A DNA stretch of 64,000 bases, taken from an uncultured Pseudomonadales bacterium. Lineage in GTDB: Bacteria > Pseudomonadota > Gammaproteobacteria > Pseudomonadales > Azotimanducaceae. Of the stretch, positions 33,071-44,100 are shown piece after piece. A program made the translations under genes and the position numbers. The DNA lies in assembly GCA_958296195.1 (NCBI GenBank), contig OY282455.1, forward strand, positions 2,480,001-2,544,000, read 5' to 3'. The notes beneath the pieces are model-generated. The model was not told the origin of the DNA and did no database searches. It saw only the letters and a program-made list of their open reading frames with translations. Position 1 is the first letter of the stretch, and every line of letters starts with the position of its first letter.

Positions 33071-34777
33071 ATGACGGAAGTTTCAGTTCTTGCGCAAGTC
33101 CGGGCGCAAAGAGGCTCTCAATTGCGCTGCAAGGGGTGGAGGCAGGAGGCTCTCCTGCGCATGCTCGAAAACAACCTCGAGAACGCCCAGCACCCCGCCC
33201 AGCTCATCGTTTATGGCGGCAATGCGAAGGCGGCCCGCAATTGGGAGAGCTACCACGCAATCGTCGATGCCCTCAAGACGCTGGAGAATGATGAAACGCT
33301 GGCGGTGCAATCGGGCATGCCGGTCGCCGTATTCAAAACCAGCCGGCTGGCGCCCCGAGTGGTCATGGGCCTATCCAACGTGATTGGCGCCACTTGGCCC
33401 GAATTCATCGAGCTGATGGACAGGAACCTTACGGCATTTGCCTCCTATACGGCCGGGCCTTGGGAGTACATCGGCAGCCAGGGCGTCGTCGAGGGCACAT
33501 TTGAAACGCTGGCCTGCATCGCCGAGGAGAAGTTCGACCAGGATTTGCGCGGCCGCATCTTCTTCACGGCCGGCCTGGGCGGCATGGGACGCTCCCAACC
33601 GAAGTCCATGACCATGCACGGCGGCGTGTCCGTCATCGTTGAGGTGCGCAGAAACGCCGTTGACCAGTGCCTGCAGTCGGGCTGGGTCGATGTCGAAGCC
33701 GCAAGCCTTGATGCCGCCATCGCGCTGGCCGCTGCTGCCGGCAAGGCCCGCAAACCGCTTTCCATCGTGATTTGCGGCAACATGGCCGACCTCTGTGAGG
33801 AGGCGCTGGAGAAGAACTGGATTCCCGACATCGTCACCGAGATGTGCCCTTTCCACGATCCGCTCGCCGCGATTCCGGCCGGCCATTCGCCGAAGGAAGC
33901 CCATGCCTTGCGCAAGCGCTCCACGGACGCCTATTTGGCTGAATCGCGCAAGACCATCCTGCGCGTTGTGCGGGCAATGAACCGCTTTCTCGATGCCGGT
34001 GCCGAAGTGTTCGAATATGGCACCTTCGTGCGCAAGGAGGCGGTGGACGCCGGCATGCCCAAAGATGAGGCGTTCCGCTATCCCGGCTTCGTAGCGCGAT
34101 ATTGGCGACCGCGTCTGTTCGCGCTGGGACGCGGCCCGTTTCGCTGGACCTGCATTTCCGGCGACGAAGCGGACCGGAAGCGCCTGGACGATCTTGCCTT
34201 GGAGCTGTTCCCGGACTGTCCTGTGACGCAGCGCTGGATTCCATTGGCCAGAGCGCATCTGCCGACGGAGGGCCTGCCGGCGCGTGTGTGCTTCCTTGGC
34301 TTTGGCCAACGCAGGAAATTCGGCCTTGCCGCCAACGAATTGGTGCGCAAGGGGGAAGTTAGCGGCCCGGTCGCCTTCTCCCGAGACAACCTTGACAGCG
34401 GCGCCATCGCCAACCCCGCCATGGAAACCGAAAACATGCAGGACGGGTCCGACGCCATCGCGGATTGGCCGTTCATCAATGCATTGCTGAACGTCGCGGC
34501 CATGGCGGACTTGGTTTCCATCCAGGCCAACGGCACCATGGGCACCTCGCACCACACCGGATGCACCATCATCGCCGACGGAACGGACGAAGCCGCGTTG
34601 CGATTGGACGCTGCGCTGACCACCGACGTGGGCATCGGCATCGTTCGTTACGCCCAATCTGGATACGAAAACGCTCGCTCGGCGGCGGCGGGGTGTGGAG
34701 GGCTGACCGAGGACCGCATCAAGGTTCCGCTTTGGTGGTCGCCCCAAGCAACCTTTGGTCCCGATCCCGGCGAATAG
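33071..34777 (+). CDS. Urocanate-hydratase-family protein, divergent
   Basis: 568 residues aligning along the whole HutU fold: LRMLENNLENAQHPAQLIVY, GGNAKAARNWESY, YIGSQGVVEGTFET, FTAGLGGMGRSQP (NAD site), SRDNLDSGAIANPAMETENM and DGSDAIADWPFINALLN. In HutU the region RPLFCRGIGPFRW contains the conserved active-site Cys; here it reads RPRLFALGRGPFRW with Ala (residue 351). The overall match is strong but distant, so it may hydrate a urocanate analogue, for example thiourocanate in ergothioneine breakdown, rather than urocanate. No other hut gene is nearby. The substrate is inference. Confidence 0.75.
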   Translation: MTEVSVLAQVRAQRGSQLRCKGWRQEALLRMLENNLENAQHPAQLIVYGGNAKAARNWESYHAIVDALKTLENDETLAVQSGMPVAVFKTSRLAPRVVMGLSNVIGATWPEFIELMDRNLTAFASYTAGPWEYIGSQGVVEGTFETLACIAEEKFDQDLRGRIFFTAGLGGMGRSQPKSMTMHGGVSVIVEVRRNAVDQCLQSGWVDVEAASLDAAIALAAAAGKARKPLSIVICGNMADLCEEALEKNWIPDIVTEMCPFHDPLAAIPAGHSPKEAHALRKRSTDAYLAESRKTILRVVRAMNRFLDAGAEVFEYGTFVRKEAVDAGMPKDEAFRYPGFVARYWRPRLFALGRGPFRWTCISGDEADRKRLDDLALELFPDCPVTQRWIPLARAHLPTEGLPARVCFLGFGQRRKFGLAANELVRKGEVSGPVAFSRDNLDSGAIANPAMETENMQDGSDAIADWPFINALLNVAAMADLVSIQANGTMGTSHHTGCTIIADGTDEAALRLDAALTTDVGIGIVRYAQSGYENARSAAAGCGGLTEDRIKVPLWWSPQATFGPDPGE

Positions 34778-35302
34778 ATGGCCGGCTTAGTTGAGGGTCC
34801 GGCTTTGACAAAAACTCCTCGCACTTCCCGGCAGGTGGATTCGACCAAACCTCGCGAGTCGGCATTCTGTTTGAAGATATCCGCGCCATCGGCACCAGCC
34901 TGCTCTGGCGGCGCACCTACGGCCAACGCTTCGTTCCAAACGGCGAGCAGCCTCGCACGGTTCCGCAAGGGGCAGCGAGATGCCTTGAGGCAGTTCCGGG
35001 CGACGTCGGGGGCTATCCCGAACAGTTTTGGCACAACGGCGCCACGCAAACGCTGCATGTTGGCATGAGGGAGTTCGCGGTCCCGCTCCAATCGGGTCCA
35101 TGGGGTGTATCACCAAACCCTAGCAATGCGCACCGCTACTCATAGTCCTCCATGTTCTTGGTGTGTAGTATGCTGACTTGGTTGTGGTTGCTCGCTAGGT
35201 TGAAGATAGCAATGACCTATGATGTAGTCGTAATCGTCGAGCTCCGACAACATTCCGTTGGAGTTGGAAATTGACTGCGCCACCGACGACTGGAACGGCA
35301 CC
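34778..35302 (+). other. Intergenic stretch with an open frame lacking a start codon
   Basis: Between the urocanase-like gene and the repeat before the giant gene there is no convincing gene. A plus-strand frame is open from about 34795 to 35146, reading GFDQTSRVGILFEDIRAIG and later CLEAVPGDVGGYPEQFWHNG, but it has no start codon upstream of most of it and I do not recognise it. It may be the tail of a decayed gene. After 35147 the sequence becomes more AT-rich and shows nothing identifiable; the giant gene's promoter is probably in this part. Confidence 0.4.
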
Positions 35303-35420
35303 CACAGGGCGAACAGCGCGTCAAACCGGGATGTTAAGGTGGGATCGAATTAAGGAAAAAGGCCAGCGTCCTCGCGTTGTTGGGCCTTGCCGCGGGCTTG
35401 GCCCTTGCATACTTGCTGTG
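35303..35420 (+). repeat. Direct repeat, copy A (before the giant Calx-beta gene)
   Basis: About 115 bases shared with 59046-59158, nearly identical over the last 55 (from GTCCTCGCGTTGTTGGGCCT to TTGCTGT). The shared part encodes a basic then hydrophobic segment (RKKASVLALLGLAAGLALAY) in the same frame as the giant ORF here. It could be an old N-terminal leader; a second, complete signal peptide begins at 35473. Confidence 0.9.
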
Positions 35421-35472
35421 CCCCCGGCGTTTTCCGGGCGAAGGTGGTGTCGAAAATTACCGGGCTGGCAGC

Positions 35473-38400
35473 ATGAATAGATCGCCTGCCGGCCCCCACC
35501 TTGTCCCCTTGCTTCTCCTCGTCTTCGCCGCCGTCGCCGCGCCCGATGCCGCCGCGCAGACCCCGAATCCGACGATTTCCATCGACTCGCCGAGCGTGAC
35601 GGAGGGGGACAGCGGCTCGGCGAACCTGACGTTCACGGCGACCCTGAGCGCGGCGAGCGGCCAGCCGGTGACGGTGGACTGGGCGGAGGGGACGGGCGGC
35701 ACGGCCACGTCCGGGACGGACTACACGGCGATCGCCGGCGGCACGCTGACCTTCGCGGCGGGGACGACCAGCCAGACCCTCGACGTCTCGGTGACGGGCG
35801 ACACGACCGACGAGGCGGACGAGACCGTCGTGGTGACCCTGAGCGACGCGGCGAACGCGACGATTTCGACGGCCACGGGCACGGGGACGATCACGGACAA
35901 CGACGACGCGCCGACCGTGACGCTTTCGGTGGCGGACGATTCGATTTCGGAGAACGGCGGCTCGACCACGGTGTCGGCGACGCTGAGCCACGCCTCGAGC
36001 GAAGCCACCACGATCACGATCTCGCCGTTGGCGAACGCCTACGCGGTGGGTTCGGATGCGACGATCGCCATTGCCGCCGGGGAGACCGCGAACTCTTCCG
36101 ACACGGCGACGATCAACGCGGTGGACAACGACGTCGGCGAGGCGGACCGGAGCGTGACCGTCACCGGTTCGGCGAACAACGCGCGGGGAATCGGCCAGGT
36201 CACCGGAGCGAGCCTGACTCTCGAGGACGACGACGGCGGGGCCGGCCCCTCGGAACCGCGGGACGGCGAGCCCACGGTCTCCATCGACTCGCCGAGCGTG
36301 TCGGAGGGGGACAGCGGCTCGACGAACCTGACGTTCACGGTGACCCTGAACAAGGCCAGCACCGAGCAGGTGACGGTGGACTGGGCGGAGGGAACCGGAG
36401 GCACGGCCACATCCGGGACGGACTACACGGCGATCGCCGGCGGCACGCTGACCTTCGCGGCGGGGACGACCAGCCAGACCCTCGACGTGTCGGTGACGGG
36501 CGACACGACCGACGAGGCGGACGAGACCGTCGTGGTGACCCTGAGCAACGCGGCGAACGCGACGATCTCGACGGCCACCGGCACGGGGACGATCACGGAC
36601 AACGACGACGCGCCGACCGTGACGCTTTCGGTGGCGGACGATTCGATTTCGGAGAACGGCGGCTCGACCACGGTGTCGGCGACGCTGAGCCACGCCTCGA
36701 GCGAAGCCACCACGATCACGATCTCGCCGTTGGCGAACGCCTACGCGGTGGGTTCGGATGCGACGATCGCCATTGCCGCCGGGGAGACCGCGAACCCTTC
36801 CGACACGGCGACGATCAACGCGGTGGACAACGACATTGGGGAGGCGGACCGGAGCGTGATCGTCACCGGTTCGGCGAGCAACGCGCGGGGAATCGGCCAG
36901 GTCACCGGAGCGAGCCTGACTCTCGAGGACGACGACGGGGCCTCGGAACCGCAGGACAGTGTGCCTACGGTCTCCATCAGCTCGCCGAGCGTGTCGGAGG
37001 GGAACAGCGGCTCGACGATCATGAGGTTCACGGTGACGTTGAGCGCGGCGAGCAGCCAGCAGGTGACGGTGGACTGGGCGGAAGGGACGGGCGGCACGGC
37101 CACTTCCGGGACGGACTACACGGCGATCACCGGCGGCACGCTGACGATCGCGGCGGGGACAACCAGCCAGACCTTCGACGTGTCGGTGATCGGCGACACG
37201 CTGGACGAGGCGGACGAGACCATCGTGGTGACCCTGAGCAACGCCACGAACGCGACGATCGCGACCGCGACCGGGACGGGGACGATCAGAGACAACGACG
37301 CGCCGACGCTGTCGATCGACTCGCCGAGCGTGACCGAGGGCGACAGCGGCTCGAAGAACCTGACGTTCACGGTGACGTTGAGCGCCGCGAGCAGCCAGCA
37401 GGTGACGGTGCTCCTCACCGACTACGGGCTCGGCACGGCCACTCCGGGGACGGACTACACGGCGTTCAACGGCGGCACGCTCACGATCGCGGCGGGGACG
37501 ACCAGCCAGACCCTCGACGTGTCGGTGACCGGCGATGTCCTGGACGAGCCGGATGAGACGGTGGTGGTGGTGGTGAGCAACAACAGCTCAAACGCGGCCG
37601 GGACGGGCACGATCAAGGACAACGATGCGACGCCGACGTTGTCGATCGACTCGCCGAGCGTGTCGGAGAGTACCCGTGCGACGACGTTCCTGACGTTCAC
37701 GGTGACGTTGAGCGCGGCGAGCGGCCGGCAGGTGACGGTGGACTGGGCGGAAGGGACGGGCGGCACCGCCACTTCCGGGACGGACTACACGGCGATCACC
37801 GGCGGCGCTCTGACCTTCGCGGCGGGGACCACCAGCCAGACCTTCGACGTGGCGGTGACCGGCGACACCGACGAAGAGCAGAACGAGACGGTGGTCGCGA
37901 TGCTGAGCAACGCAGCGAACGCGACGATCGCGACGGCCACCGGGACGGGAACAATCGTCAACGACGACGGCGTCGTCGTCTCCATCGACTCGCCGCGGGT
38001 GACCGAGGGGAACAGCGGTTCCAAGAACCTGACGTTCACGGCAACCCTGAGCAAGGCCAGCGCCGATCAGGTGACGGTGAACTATGCCGACGCCGGGACC
38101 GGCACGGCCACGTCCGGGACGGACTACACGGCGATCAGCGGCGGCACGCTGACCTTCGCGGCGGGGACGACCAGCCAGACCCTCGATGTCTCGGTGACCG
38201 GCGACGCCGACTCGGAGGCGAACGAGACCGTCGTGGTGACCCTGAGCGGCGCGACGAACGCGACGATCGCGACGGCGACCGGCACGGGGACGATTGTCAA
38301 CGACGATGGCGTCCTCGTCTCCATCGACTCGCCGAGCGTGACCGAGGGTGACAGCCGCTCGGCGAACCTGACGTTCACGGTGACCCTGAACAGGGCCAGC

Positions 38401-41103
38401 ACCGAGCAGGTGACGGTGAACTACGCGGACGCCGGGACCGGCACCGCCATGTCCGGGACGGACTACACGGCCATCACCGGTGGCACGCTGACCTTCGCGG
38501 TGGGCACCACCAGCCAGACCTTCGACGTGTCGGTGACCGGCGACTACCTGGACGAGGCGGACGAGACGGTGGTGGTGACCCTGAGCAACGCGACGAACGC
38601 GATGATCTCAACGGCGACCGGCACGGGGACGATCTGGGACAACAACGACAGGGCGCCGACGCTGTCGATCGACTCGCCGAGCGTGACGGAGGGTGACAGT
38701 GGCTCGACGGACCTGACGTTCACGGCGATGTTGAGCGCGGCGAGCGGCCAGCAAGTGACGGTGGTCTACGCCGACGCCGGGACCGGCACGGCCACTTCCG
38801 GGACGGACTTCACGGCGATCACCGGCGGCACGCTGACCTTCGCGGCGGGGACGACCAGCCAGACCTTCAATGTGTCGGTGATCGGTGACACCGACGAGGA
38901 GACGAACGAGACGGTGGTCGCGATCCTGAGCAACGCGGTGAACGCGACGATCTCGACGGCCACCGGGACGGGGACGATTGTCAATGACGACGGCGTGACC
39001 GTCTCCATCGACTCGCCAAGCGTGACGGAGGGGGACAGCGGTTCGAAGAACCTGACTTTCACCGCGACCCTGAACACAGCGAGTACCGAGCAGGTGACGG
39101 TGGACTACGCGGACGCCAGAACCGGCACGGCGGCCTCGGGGAGAGACTACACGGCGATCACCGGCGGCACGCTGACCTTCGCGGTGGGGACGACCAGCCA
39201 GACCTTTAACGTGTCGGTGACGGGCGATGTCCTGGACGAGCCAAACGAGACGGTCGTGGTGTCGCTGAGCGGCGCGGTGAACGCGACGATCTCGACGGCG
39301 AGCGGGACGGGGACGATCACGGACGACGATGCGACGCCGACGCTGTCGATCGACTCGCCGAGCGTGACCGAGGGGAACAGCGGCTTTACGACGCTGACGT
39401 TCACGGCGACGCTGAGCGCGGCGAGCGGCCAGCAGGTGACGGTGGCCTACGCCGACGCCGGGACCGGCACCGCCACATCCGGGGCCGACTACACGGCGAT
39501 CACCACCGGCGGCACGCTGATCTTCACGGCGGGGACCACCAGCCGGACCTTCGGCGTGTCGGTGACGGGCGACACGCTGGACGAGTCGAACGAGACGGTG
39601 GTGGTGACCCTGAGCAGCCCGACGAACGCGACGATCTCGACGGCGAGCGGGACGGGGACGATCACGGACGACGACGGCGCGCCGACGCTGTCGATCGACT
39701 CGCCGAGCGTGTCGGAGGGGAACAGCGGCTCGACGATCATGAGGTTCACGGTGACGTTGAGCGCCGCGAGCGGGCAACAGGTGACGGTGGCCTACGCCGA
39801 CGCCGGGACCGGCACGGCCACGTCCGGGACGGACTACACGGCGATCACCGGTGGCACGCTGACCTTCGCGGCGGGGACGACAAGCCAGACCTTCGACGTG
39901 TCCGTGACGGGCGATACCGATGAAGAACCGAACGAGACGGTGGTCGCGACCCTGAGCAACGCGGCGAACGCGACGATTTCGACAGCCACGGGGACGGGGA
40001 CAATCGTCAACGACGACGGCGTCACCGTCTCCATCGACTCGCCAAGCGTGACCGAGGTGGACGGCGGCTCGACGAATCTGACGTTCACGGTGACCCTGAG
40101 CAAGGTCAGCACACAGCAGGTGACGGTGGCCTACGCCGACGCCGGGACCGGCACCGCCACATCCGGGACGGACTACACGGCGATCACCGGCGGCACGCTG
40201 ACGATCGCGGCGGGGACAACCAGCCAGACCTTCGACGTGTCGGTGACCGGCGACACGCTGGACGAGGCGGACGAGACCATCGTAGTGACCCTGAGCAACG
40301 CCACGAACGCGACGATCGCGACCACGACCGGGACGGGGACGATCACGGACAACGACGCGACGCCGACGTTGTCGATCGACTCGCCGAGCGTGACGGAGGG
40401 TGACAGCGGCTCGACGAACCTGAGGTTCACGGTGACGTTGAGCGCGGCGAGCGGCCGGCAGGTGACGGTGGCCTACGCCGACGCCGGGACCGGCACGGCC
40501 AGGTCGGGGACAGACTACACGGCGGTCACCGGCGGCACGCTGACCTTCGCGGCGGGTACCACCAGCCAGACCTTCGACGTGTCGGTGACGGGCGATACGG
40601 CCGACGAGTCGAACGAGACGGTTGTGGTGACCTTGAGCAGCCCGACAAACGCCACGATCGCGACGGCAACCGGCACGGGGACGATTACGGACGACGACGG
40701 CGCGTCGACGCTGTCGATCAATTCGCCGAGCGTGACCGAGGGGGACAGCGGCTCGAAGAACCTGACGTTCACGGTGACCCTGAGCCCGGCGAGCAGCCGG
40801 CAGGTGACGGTGGCCTACGCCGACGCCGGGACTGGGACGGCCACTTCGGGGACGGACTACACGACGATCACCGGCGGCACGCTGACCTTCGGGGCGGGGA
40901 CCACCAGCCAGACCTTCGACGTGGCGGTGACCGGCGACACCGACGAGGAGCAGAACGAGACGGTGGTTGCAATGCTGAGCAGCCCGACGAACGCGACGAT
41001 CTCGACGGCGACCGGCACGGGAACAATCGTCAACGACGACGGCGTCGTCGTCTCCATGGACTCGCCGCGGGTGACGGAGGGGACAGCGGTTCGACGAACC
41101 TGA
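35473..41103 (+). CDS. Giant Calx-beta repeat surface protein, N-terminal part (frameshifted)
   Basis: The ATG at 35473 begins a signal peptide (MNRSPAGPHLVPLLLLVFAA, cleavage probably after DAAAQ). The open frame also extends 32 codons upstream, through repeat copy A to a TTG at 35377. The mature part is about 17 tandem Calx-beta-like modules of 110-120 residues, most opening SIDSPSVTEGDSGS and closing in GTGTITDDD or a variant with acidic residues expected to bind calcium. The frame ends at TGA 41101-41103 after a one-base deletion near 41082; the same modular protein resumes at once in the next frame. Intact, the gene would span 35473-56666, about 7,060 codons. It is probably an exported adhesin or surface filament. 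Confidence 0.85.
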   Translation: MNRSPAGPHLVPLLLLVFAAVAAPDAAAQTPNPTISIDSPSVTEGDSGSANLTFTATLSAASGQPVTVDWAEGTGGTATSGTDYTAIAGGTLTFAAGTTSQTLDVSVTGDTTDEADETVVVTLSDAANATISTATGTGTITDNDDAPTVTLSVADDSISENGGSTTVSATLSHASSEATTITISPLANAYAVGSDATIAIAAGETANSSDTATINAVDNDVGEADRSVTVTGSANNARGIGQVTGASLTLEDDDGGAGPSEPRDGEPTVSIDSPSVSEGDSGSTNLTFTVTLNKASTEQVTVDWAEGTGGTATSGTDYTAIAGGTLTFAAGTTSQTLDVSVTGDTTDEADETVVVTLSNAANATISTATGTGTITDNDDAPTVTLSVADDSISENGGSTTVSATLSHASSEATTITISPLANAYAVGSDATIAIAAGETANPSDTATINAVDNDIGEADRSVIVTGSASNARGIGQVTGASLTLEDDDGASEPQDSVPTVSISSPSVSEGNSGSTIMRFTVTLSAASSQQVTVDWAEGTGGTATSGTDYTAITGGTLTIAAGTTSQTFDVSVIGDTLDEADETIVVTLSNATNATIATATGTGTIRDNDAPTLSIDSPSVTEGDSGSKNLTFTVTLSAASSQQVTVLLTDYGLGTATPGTDYTAFNGGTLTIAAGTTSQTLDVSVTGDVLDEPDETVVVVVSNNSSNAAGTGTIKDNDATPTLSIDSPSVSESTRATTFLTFTVTLSAASGRQVTVDWAEGTGGTATSGTDYTAITGGALTFAAGTTSQTFDVAVTGDTDEEQNETVVAMLSNAANATIATATGTGTIVNDDGVVVSIDSPRVTEGNSGSKNLTFTATLSKASADQVTVNYADAGTGTATSGTDYTAISGGTLTFAAGTTSQTLDVSVTGDADSEANETVVVTLSGATNATIATATGTGTIVNDDGVLVSIDSPSVTEGDSRSANLTFTVTLNRASTEQVTVNYADAGTGTAMSGTDYTAITGGTLTFAVGTTSQTFDVSVTGDYLDEADETVVVTLSNATNAMISTATGTGTIWDNNDRAPTLSIDSPSVTEGDSGSTDLTFTAMLSAASGQQVTVVYADAGTGTATSGTDFTAITGGTLTFAAGTTSQTFNVSVIGDTDEETNETVVAILSNAVNATISTATGTGTIVNDDGVTVSIDSPSVTEGDSGSKNLTFTATLNTASTEQVTVDYADARTGTAASGRDYTAITGGTLTFAVGTTSQTFNVSVTGDVLDEPNETVVVSLSGAVNATISTASGTGTITDDDATPTLSIDSPSVTEGNSGFTTLTFTATLSAASGQQVTVAYADAGTGTATSGADYTAITTGGTLIFTAGTTSRTFGVSVTGDTLDESNETVVVTLSSPTNATISTASGTGTITDDDGAPTLSIDSPSVSEGNSGSTIMRFTVTLSAASGQQVTVAYADAGTGTATSGTDYTAITGGTLTFAAGTTSQTFDVSVTGDTDEEPNETVVATLSNAANATISTATGTGTIVNDDGVTVSIDSPSVTEVDGGSTNLTFTVTLSKVSTQQVTVAYADAGTGTATSGTDYTAITGGTLTIAAGTTSQTFDVSVTGDTLDEADETIVVTLSNATNATIATTTGTGTITDNDATPTLSIDSPSVTEGDSGSTNLRFTVTLSAASGRQVTVAYADAGTGTARSGTDYTAVTGGTLTFAAGTTSQTFDVSVTGDTADESNETVVVTLSSPTNATIATATGTGTITDDDGASTLSINSPSVTEGDSGSKNLTFTVTLSPASSRQVTVAYADAGTGTATSGTDYTTITGGTLTFGAGTTSQTFDVAVTGDTDEEQNETVVAMLSSPTNATISTATGTGTIVNDDGVVVSMDSPRVTEGTAVRRT
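41079..41082 (+). other. Frameshift site: one base missing in GAGGGG(G)ACAGC
   Basis: Every comparable module reads GAG GGG GAC AGC or GAG GGG AAC AGC at this position; here only GAGGGGACAGC is present. Restoring one base joins the upstream and downstream frames exactly within a module, with no loss of repeat residues. Confidence 0.9.
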
Positions 41104-41141
41104 GGTTCACGGCGACCCTGAACGAGGCCAGCACCGAGCAG

Positions 41142-44100
41142 GTGACGGTGGACTACGCGGACGCCGGGACCGGCACGGCGACGTCCGGGACGGACTACAC
41201 GGCGATCAGCGGCGGCACGCTGACCTTCCCGGTGGGCACCACCAGCCAGGCCTTCAACGTGTCGGTGACGGGCGACACGCTGGACGAGGTGGACGAGACG
41301 GTGGTGGTGACCCTGAGCAACGCGGCAAACGCGACGATCTCGACGGCGAGCGGGACGGGAACGATCACGGACAACGACGATGCGCCGACGGTATCGATTG
41401 ACTCGCCGAGCGTGACGGAGGGGAACAGCGGTTCGACGAACCTGACGTTCACGGTGAGACTGAGCGCGGCGAGCGGCCGGCAGGTGACGGTGGCCTACGC
41501 CGACGCCGGGACCGGCACGGCCACTTCCGGGACCGACTACACGGCGATCGCCGGCGGCACGCTGACCTTCACGGCGGGGACCACCCGCCGGACCTTCGAC
41601 GTGTCGGTGACGGGCGACACGCTGGACGAGACGAACGAGACGGTGGTGGTGACCCTGAGCAGCCCGACGAACGCGACGATCTCGACGGCGAGCGGGACGG
41701 GGACGATCACGATCACGGACGACGACGGCACCCCGACGCTGTCGATCGACTCGCCGAGCGTGACCGAGGGGGACAGCGGCACGACGACGCTGACGTTCAC
41801 GGTGACGCTGAGCGCGGCGAGCGGGCAACAGGTGACGGTGGCCTACGCCGACGCAGGGACCGGCACCGCCACATCCGGGACCGACTACACGGCGATCACC
41901 GGCGGCACGCTGACCTTCAGGGCGGGGACGACCAGCCAGACCTTCGATGTGTCGGTGACCGGCGACACCGACGAGGAACCCAACGAGACGGTGGTGGTGA
42001 CCCTGAGCAGCCCGACGAACGCGACGATCTCGACGGCGACCGGCACGGGGACGATCACTGACGACGACAGGCCGACACTGTCGATCGACTCGCCAAGCGT
42101 GACGGAGGGGGACGACGAAAACGCTTTGAAGATCCTGACGTTCACGGTGACGTTGAGTCCGGCAAGCAGCCAGCAGGTGACGGTGGCCTACGCCGACGCC
42201 GGGACCGGCACCGCCACATCCGGGACGGACTACAGGGCGATCGCCGGCGGCACGCTGACCTTCGCGGCGGGGACGGCCAGCCAGACCTTCAACGTGTCGG
42301 TGACCGGCGACACGCTGGAAGAGGCGAACGAGACCGTGGTTGTGACCTTGAGCAACGCGGCGAACGCGGCGATCTCGACGGCGAGCGGCACGGGGACGAT
42401 CACCAACGATGACACGCGGTCGCTGTCGATCGACTCGCCAAGCGTGACGGAGGGGGACAGCGGCTCGAAGAACTTGAGGTTCACGGTGACCCTGAGCAAG
42501 GCCAGCACACAGCAGGTGACGGTGGATTGGGCAGAGGGGACCGGTGGCACGGCCACTTCCGGGACGGACTACACGGCGATCGCCGGCGGCACGCTGATCT
42601 TCGCGGCGGGCACGACCAGCCAGACCCTCGACGTGTCGGTGACGGGCGACGTCCTGGAAGAGGCGAACGAGACCGTCGTGATGTCGCTGAGCAACGCCAG
42701 GAACGCGACCATCGGCACGGCGACGGGCACCGGGACGATCACCAACGACGACGCCCCGACCTCGATCACGCTGAGGGCGGGCTTAGTCGACGGCGTCGGC
42801 GAGGGGGATGGGCCGACCTCGATCCAGGTGATAGCGACGGTGGACGGCACGGCCTGGTTCGCCGAGGCGAAGACGGTGCGGGTGAGCGTGTCGGGGAGCG
42901 GCACGCCGGGGGCGGTGGACTTCGCGGCGGTGTCGTCGTTCAACATCCCGATCGCCGCCGGTGCGGGGAGCGGCAGCCGTAACGTCACGCTGACACCGAC
43001 GGATGATTCGGATGACGAGACCGACGAGACCATCACAGTGAGCGGCACATCGTCTGGCCTGACGGTGAACCCGGACACGTTCACCCTTTGGGACAACGAC
43101 GGGGTGCCGACATCGATCACGCTTTCAACGTCATTGGATGACATTGGCGCACAAGAGAACCTAGGGCCGTACAGTGTCACGGTGACGGCCACGTTGAACG
43201 GAACGTCGCAGTTCACCGAGGCGAAGACGGTGCGGGTGAGCGTGGCGGGGAGCGAACAGAATGCGGTGAAATTCGCGGCGGTGACGGATTTCGACATTAC
43301 GATCGCCGCCGGTGAGGCGGGCGGTACCGGAACCTTCACACTGACGCCGACCGATGATCTTTTACGCACGAATTGGGAGAGAATCAAGGTCAGCGGGACG
43401 TCCTCCGGTCTCACGGTGATCCCAGTCAGCTTCTGGCTGTTTGAAGATGATGAAACGCGAGCTGCGAGATCGATCACGTTGACAGTGGACGACGACAGTG
43501 TGAGCGAGGGGGACGGGCCGACCACGATCACGGTGACGGCCACGCTGGACGGGACCCAAACGTACTTATACGGCTTTGCCCAGCCGGTGATCGTGAGCGT
43601 GGCGGGCAGCGGGACGGCGGGGGCGGTGGACTTCGCGGCGGTGTCGGGGTTCAACTTCTCTATCGCCGCCAGGGAGAGGAGCGGCACCGGAACCTTCACG
43701 CTGACGCCGACGGACGACTCGGTGGACGAGACCGACGAGACGGTGACGGTGAGCGGCGCGGTGCGCGTCTCCTACCTGCCGGTGAACTCGGCCACGATCA
43801 CGGTGACGGACGACGACGCGACGCCCTCGATCACGCTGACGGTGGACGACGACGGCGTGGGCGAGGGGGATGGGCCGACCACGATCACGGTGACAGCGAC
43901 GGTGGACGGCGCGACGCGATTCGCCACGGCCACGACGGTGAGCGTGAACGTGGCGGGGAGCGGCACGAGGTCGGCGGTGGACTTCGCGGCGGTGTCGGCG
44001 TTCGACATCGAGATCGCCGCCGAGGCGGCAAGCGCCACCGAGACCTTCACGCTGACGCCGACGGACGACGCGGTGGACGAGACCGACGAGACGATCACCG

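Noticed and set aside
33371-34747. 458-codon minus-strand ORF opposite the urocanase-like gene
   Set aside because: It is a mirror frame of a well-conserved family protein.
34795-35146. Resemblance of a DVGGYP-containing start-less frame to plasmid pRiA4b ORF-3-like proteins
   Set aside because: The similarity is a few residues only and the frame lacks a start codon; not enough to name it.
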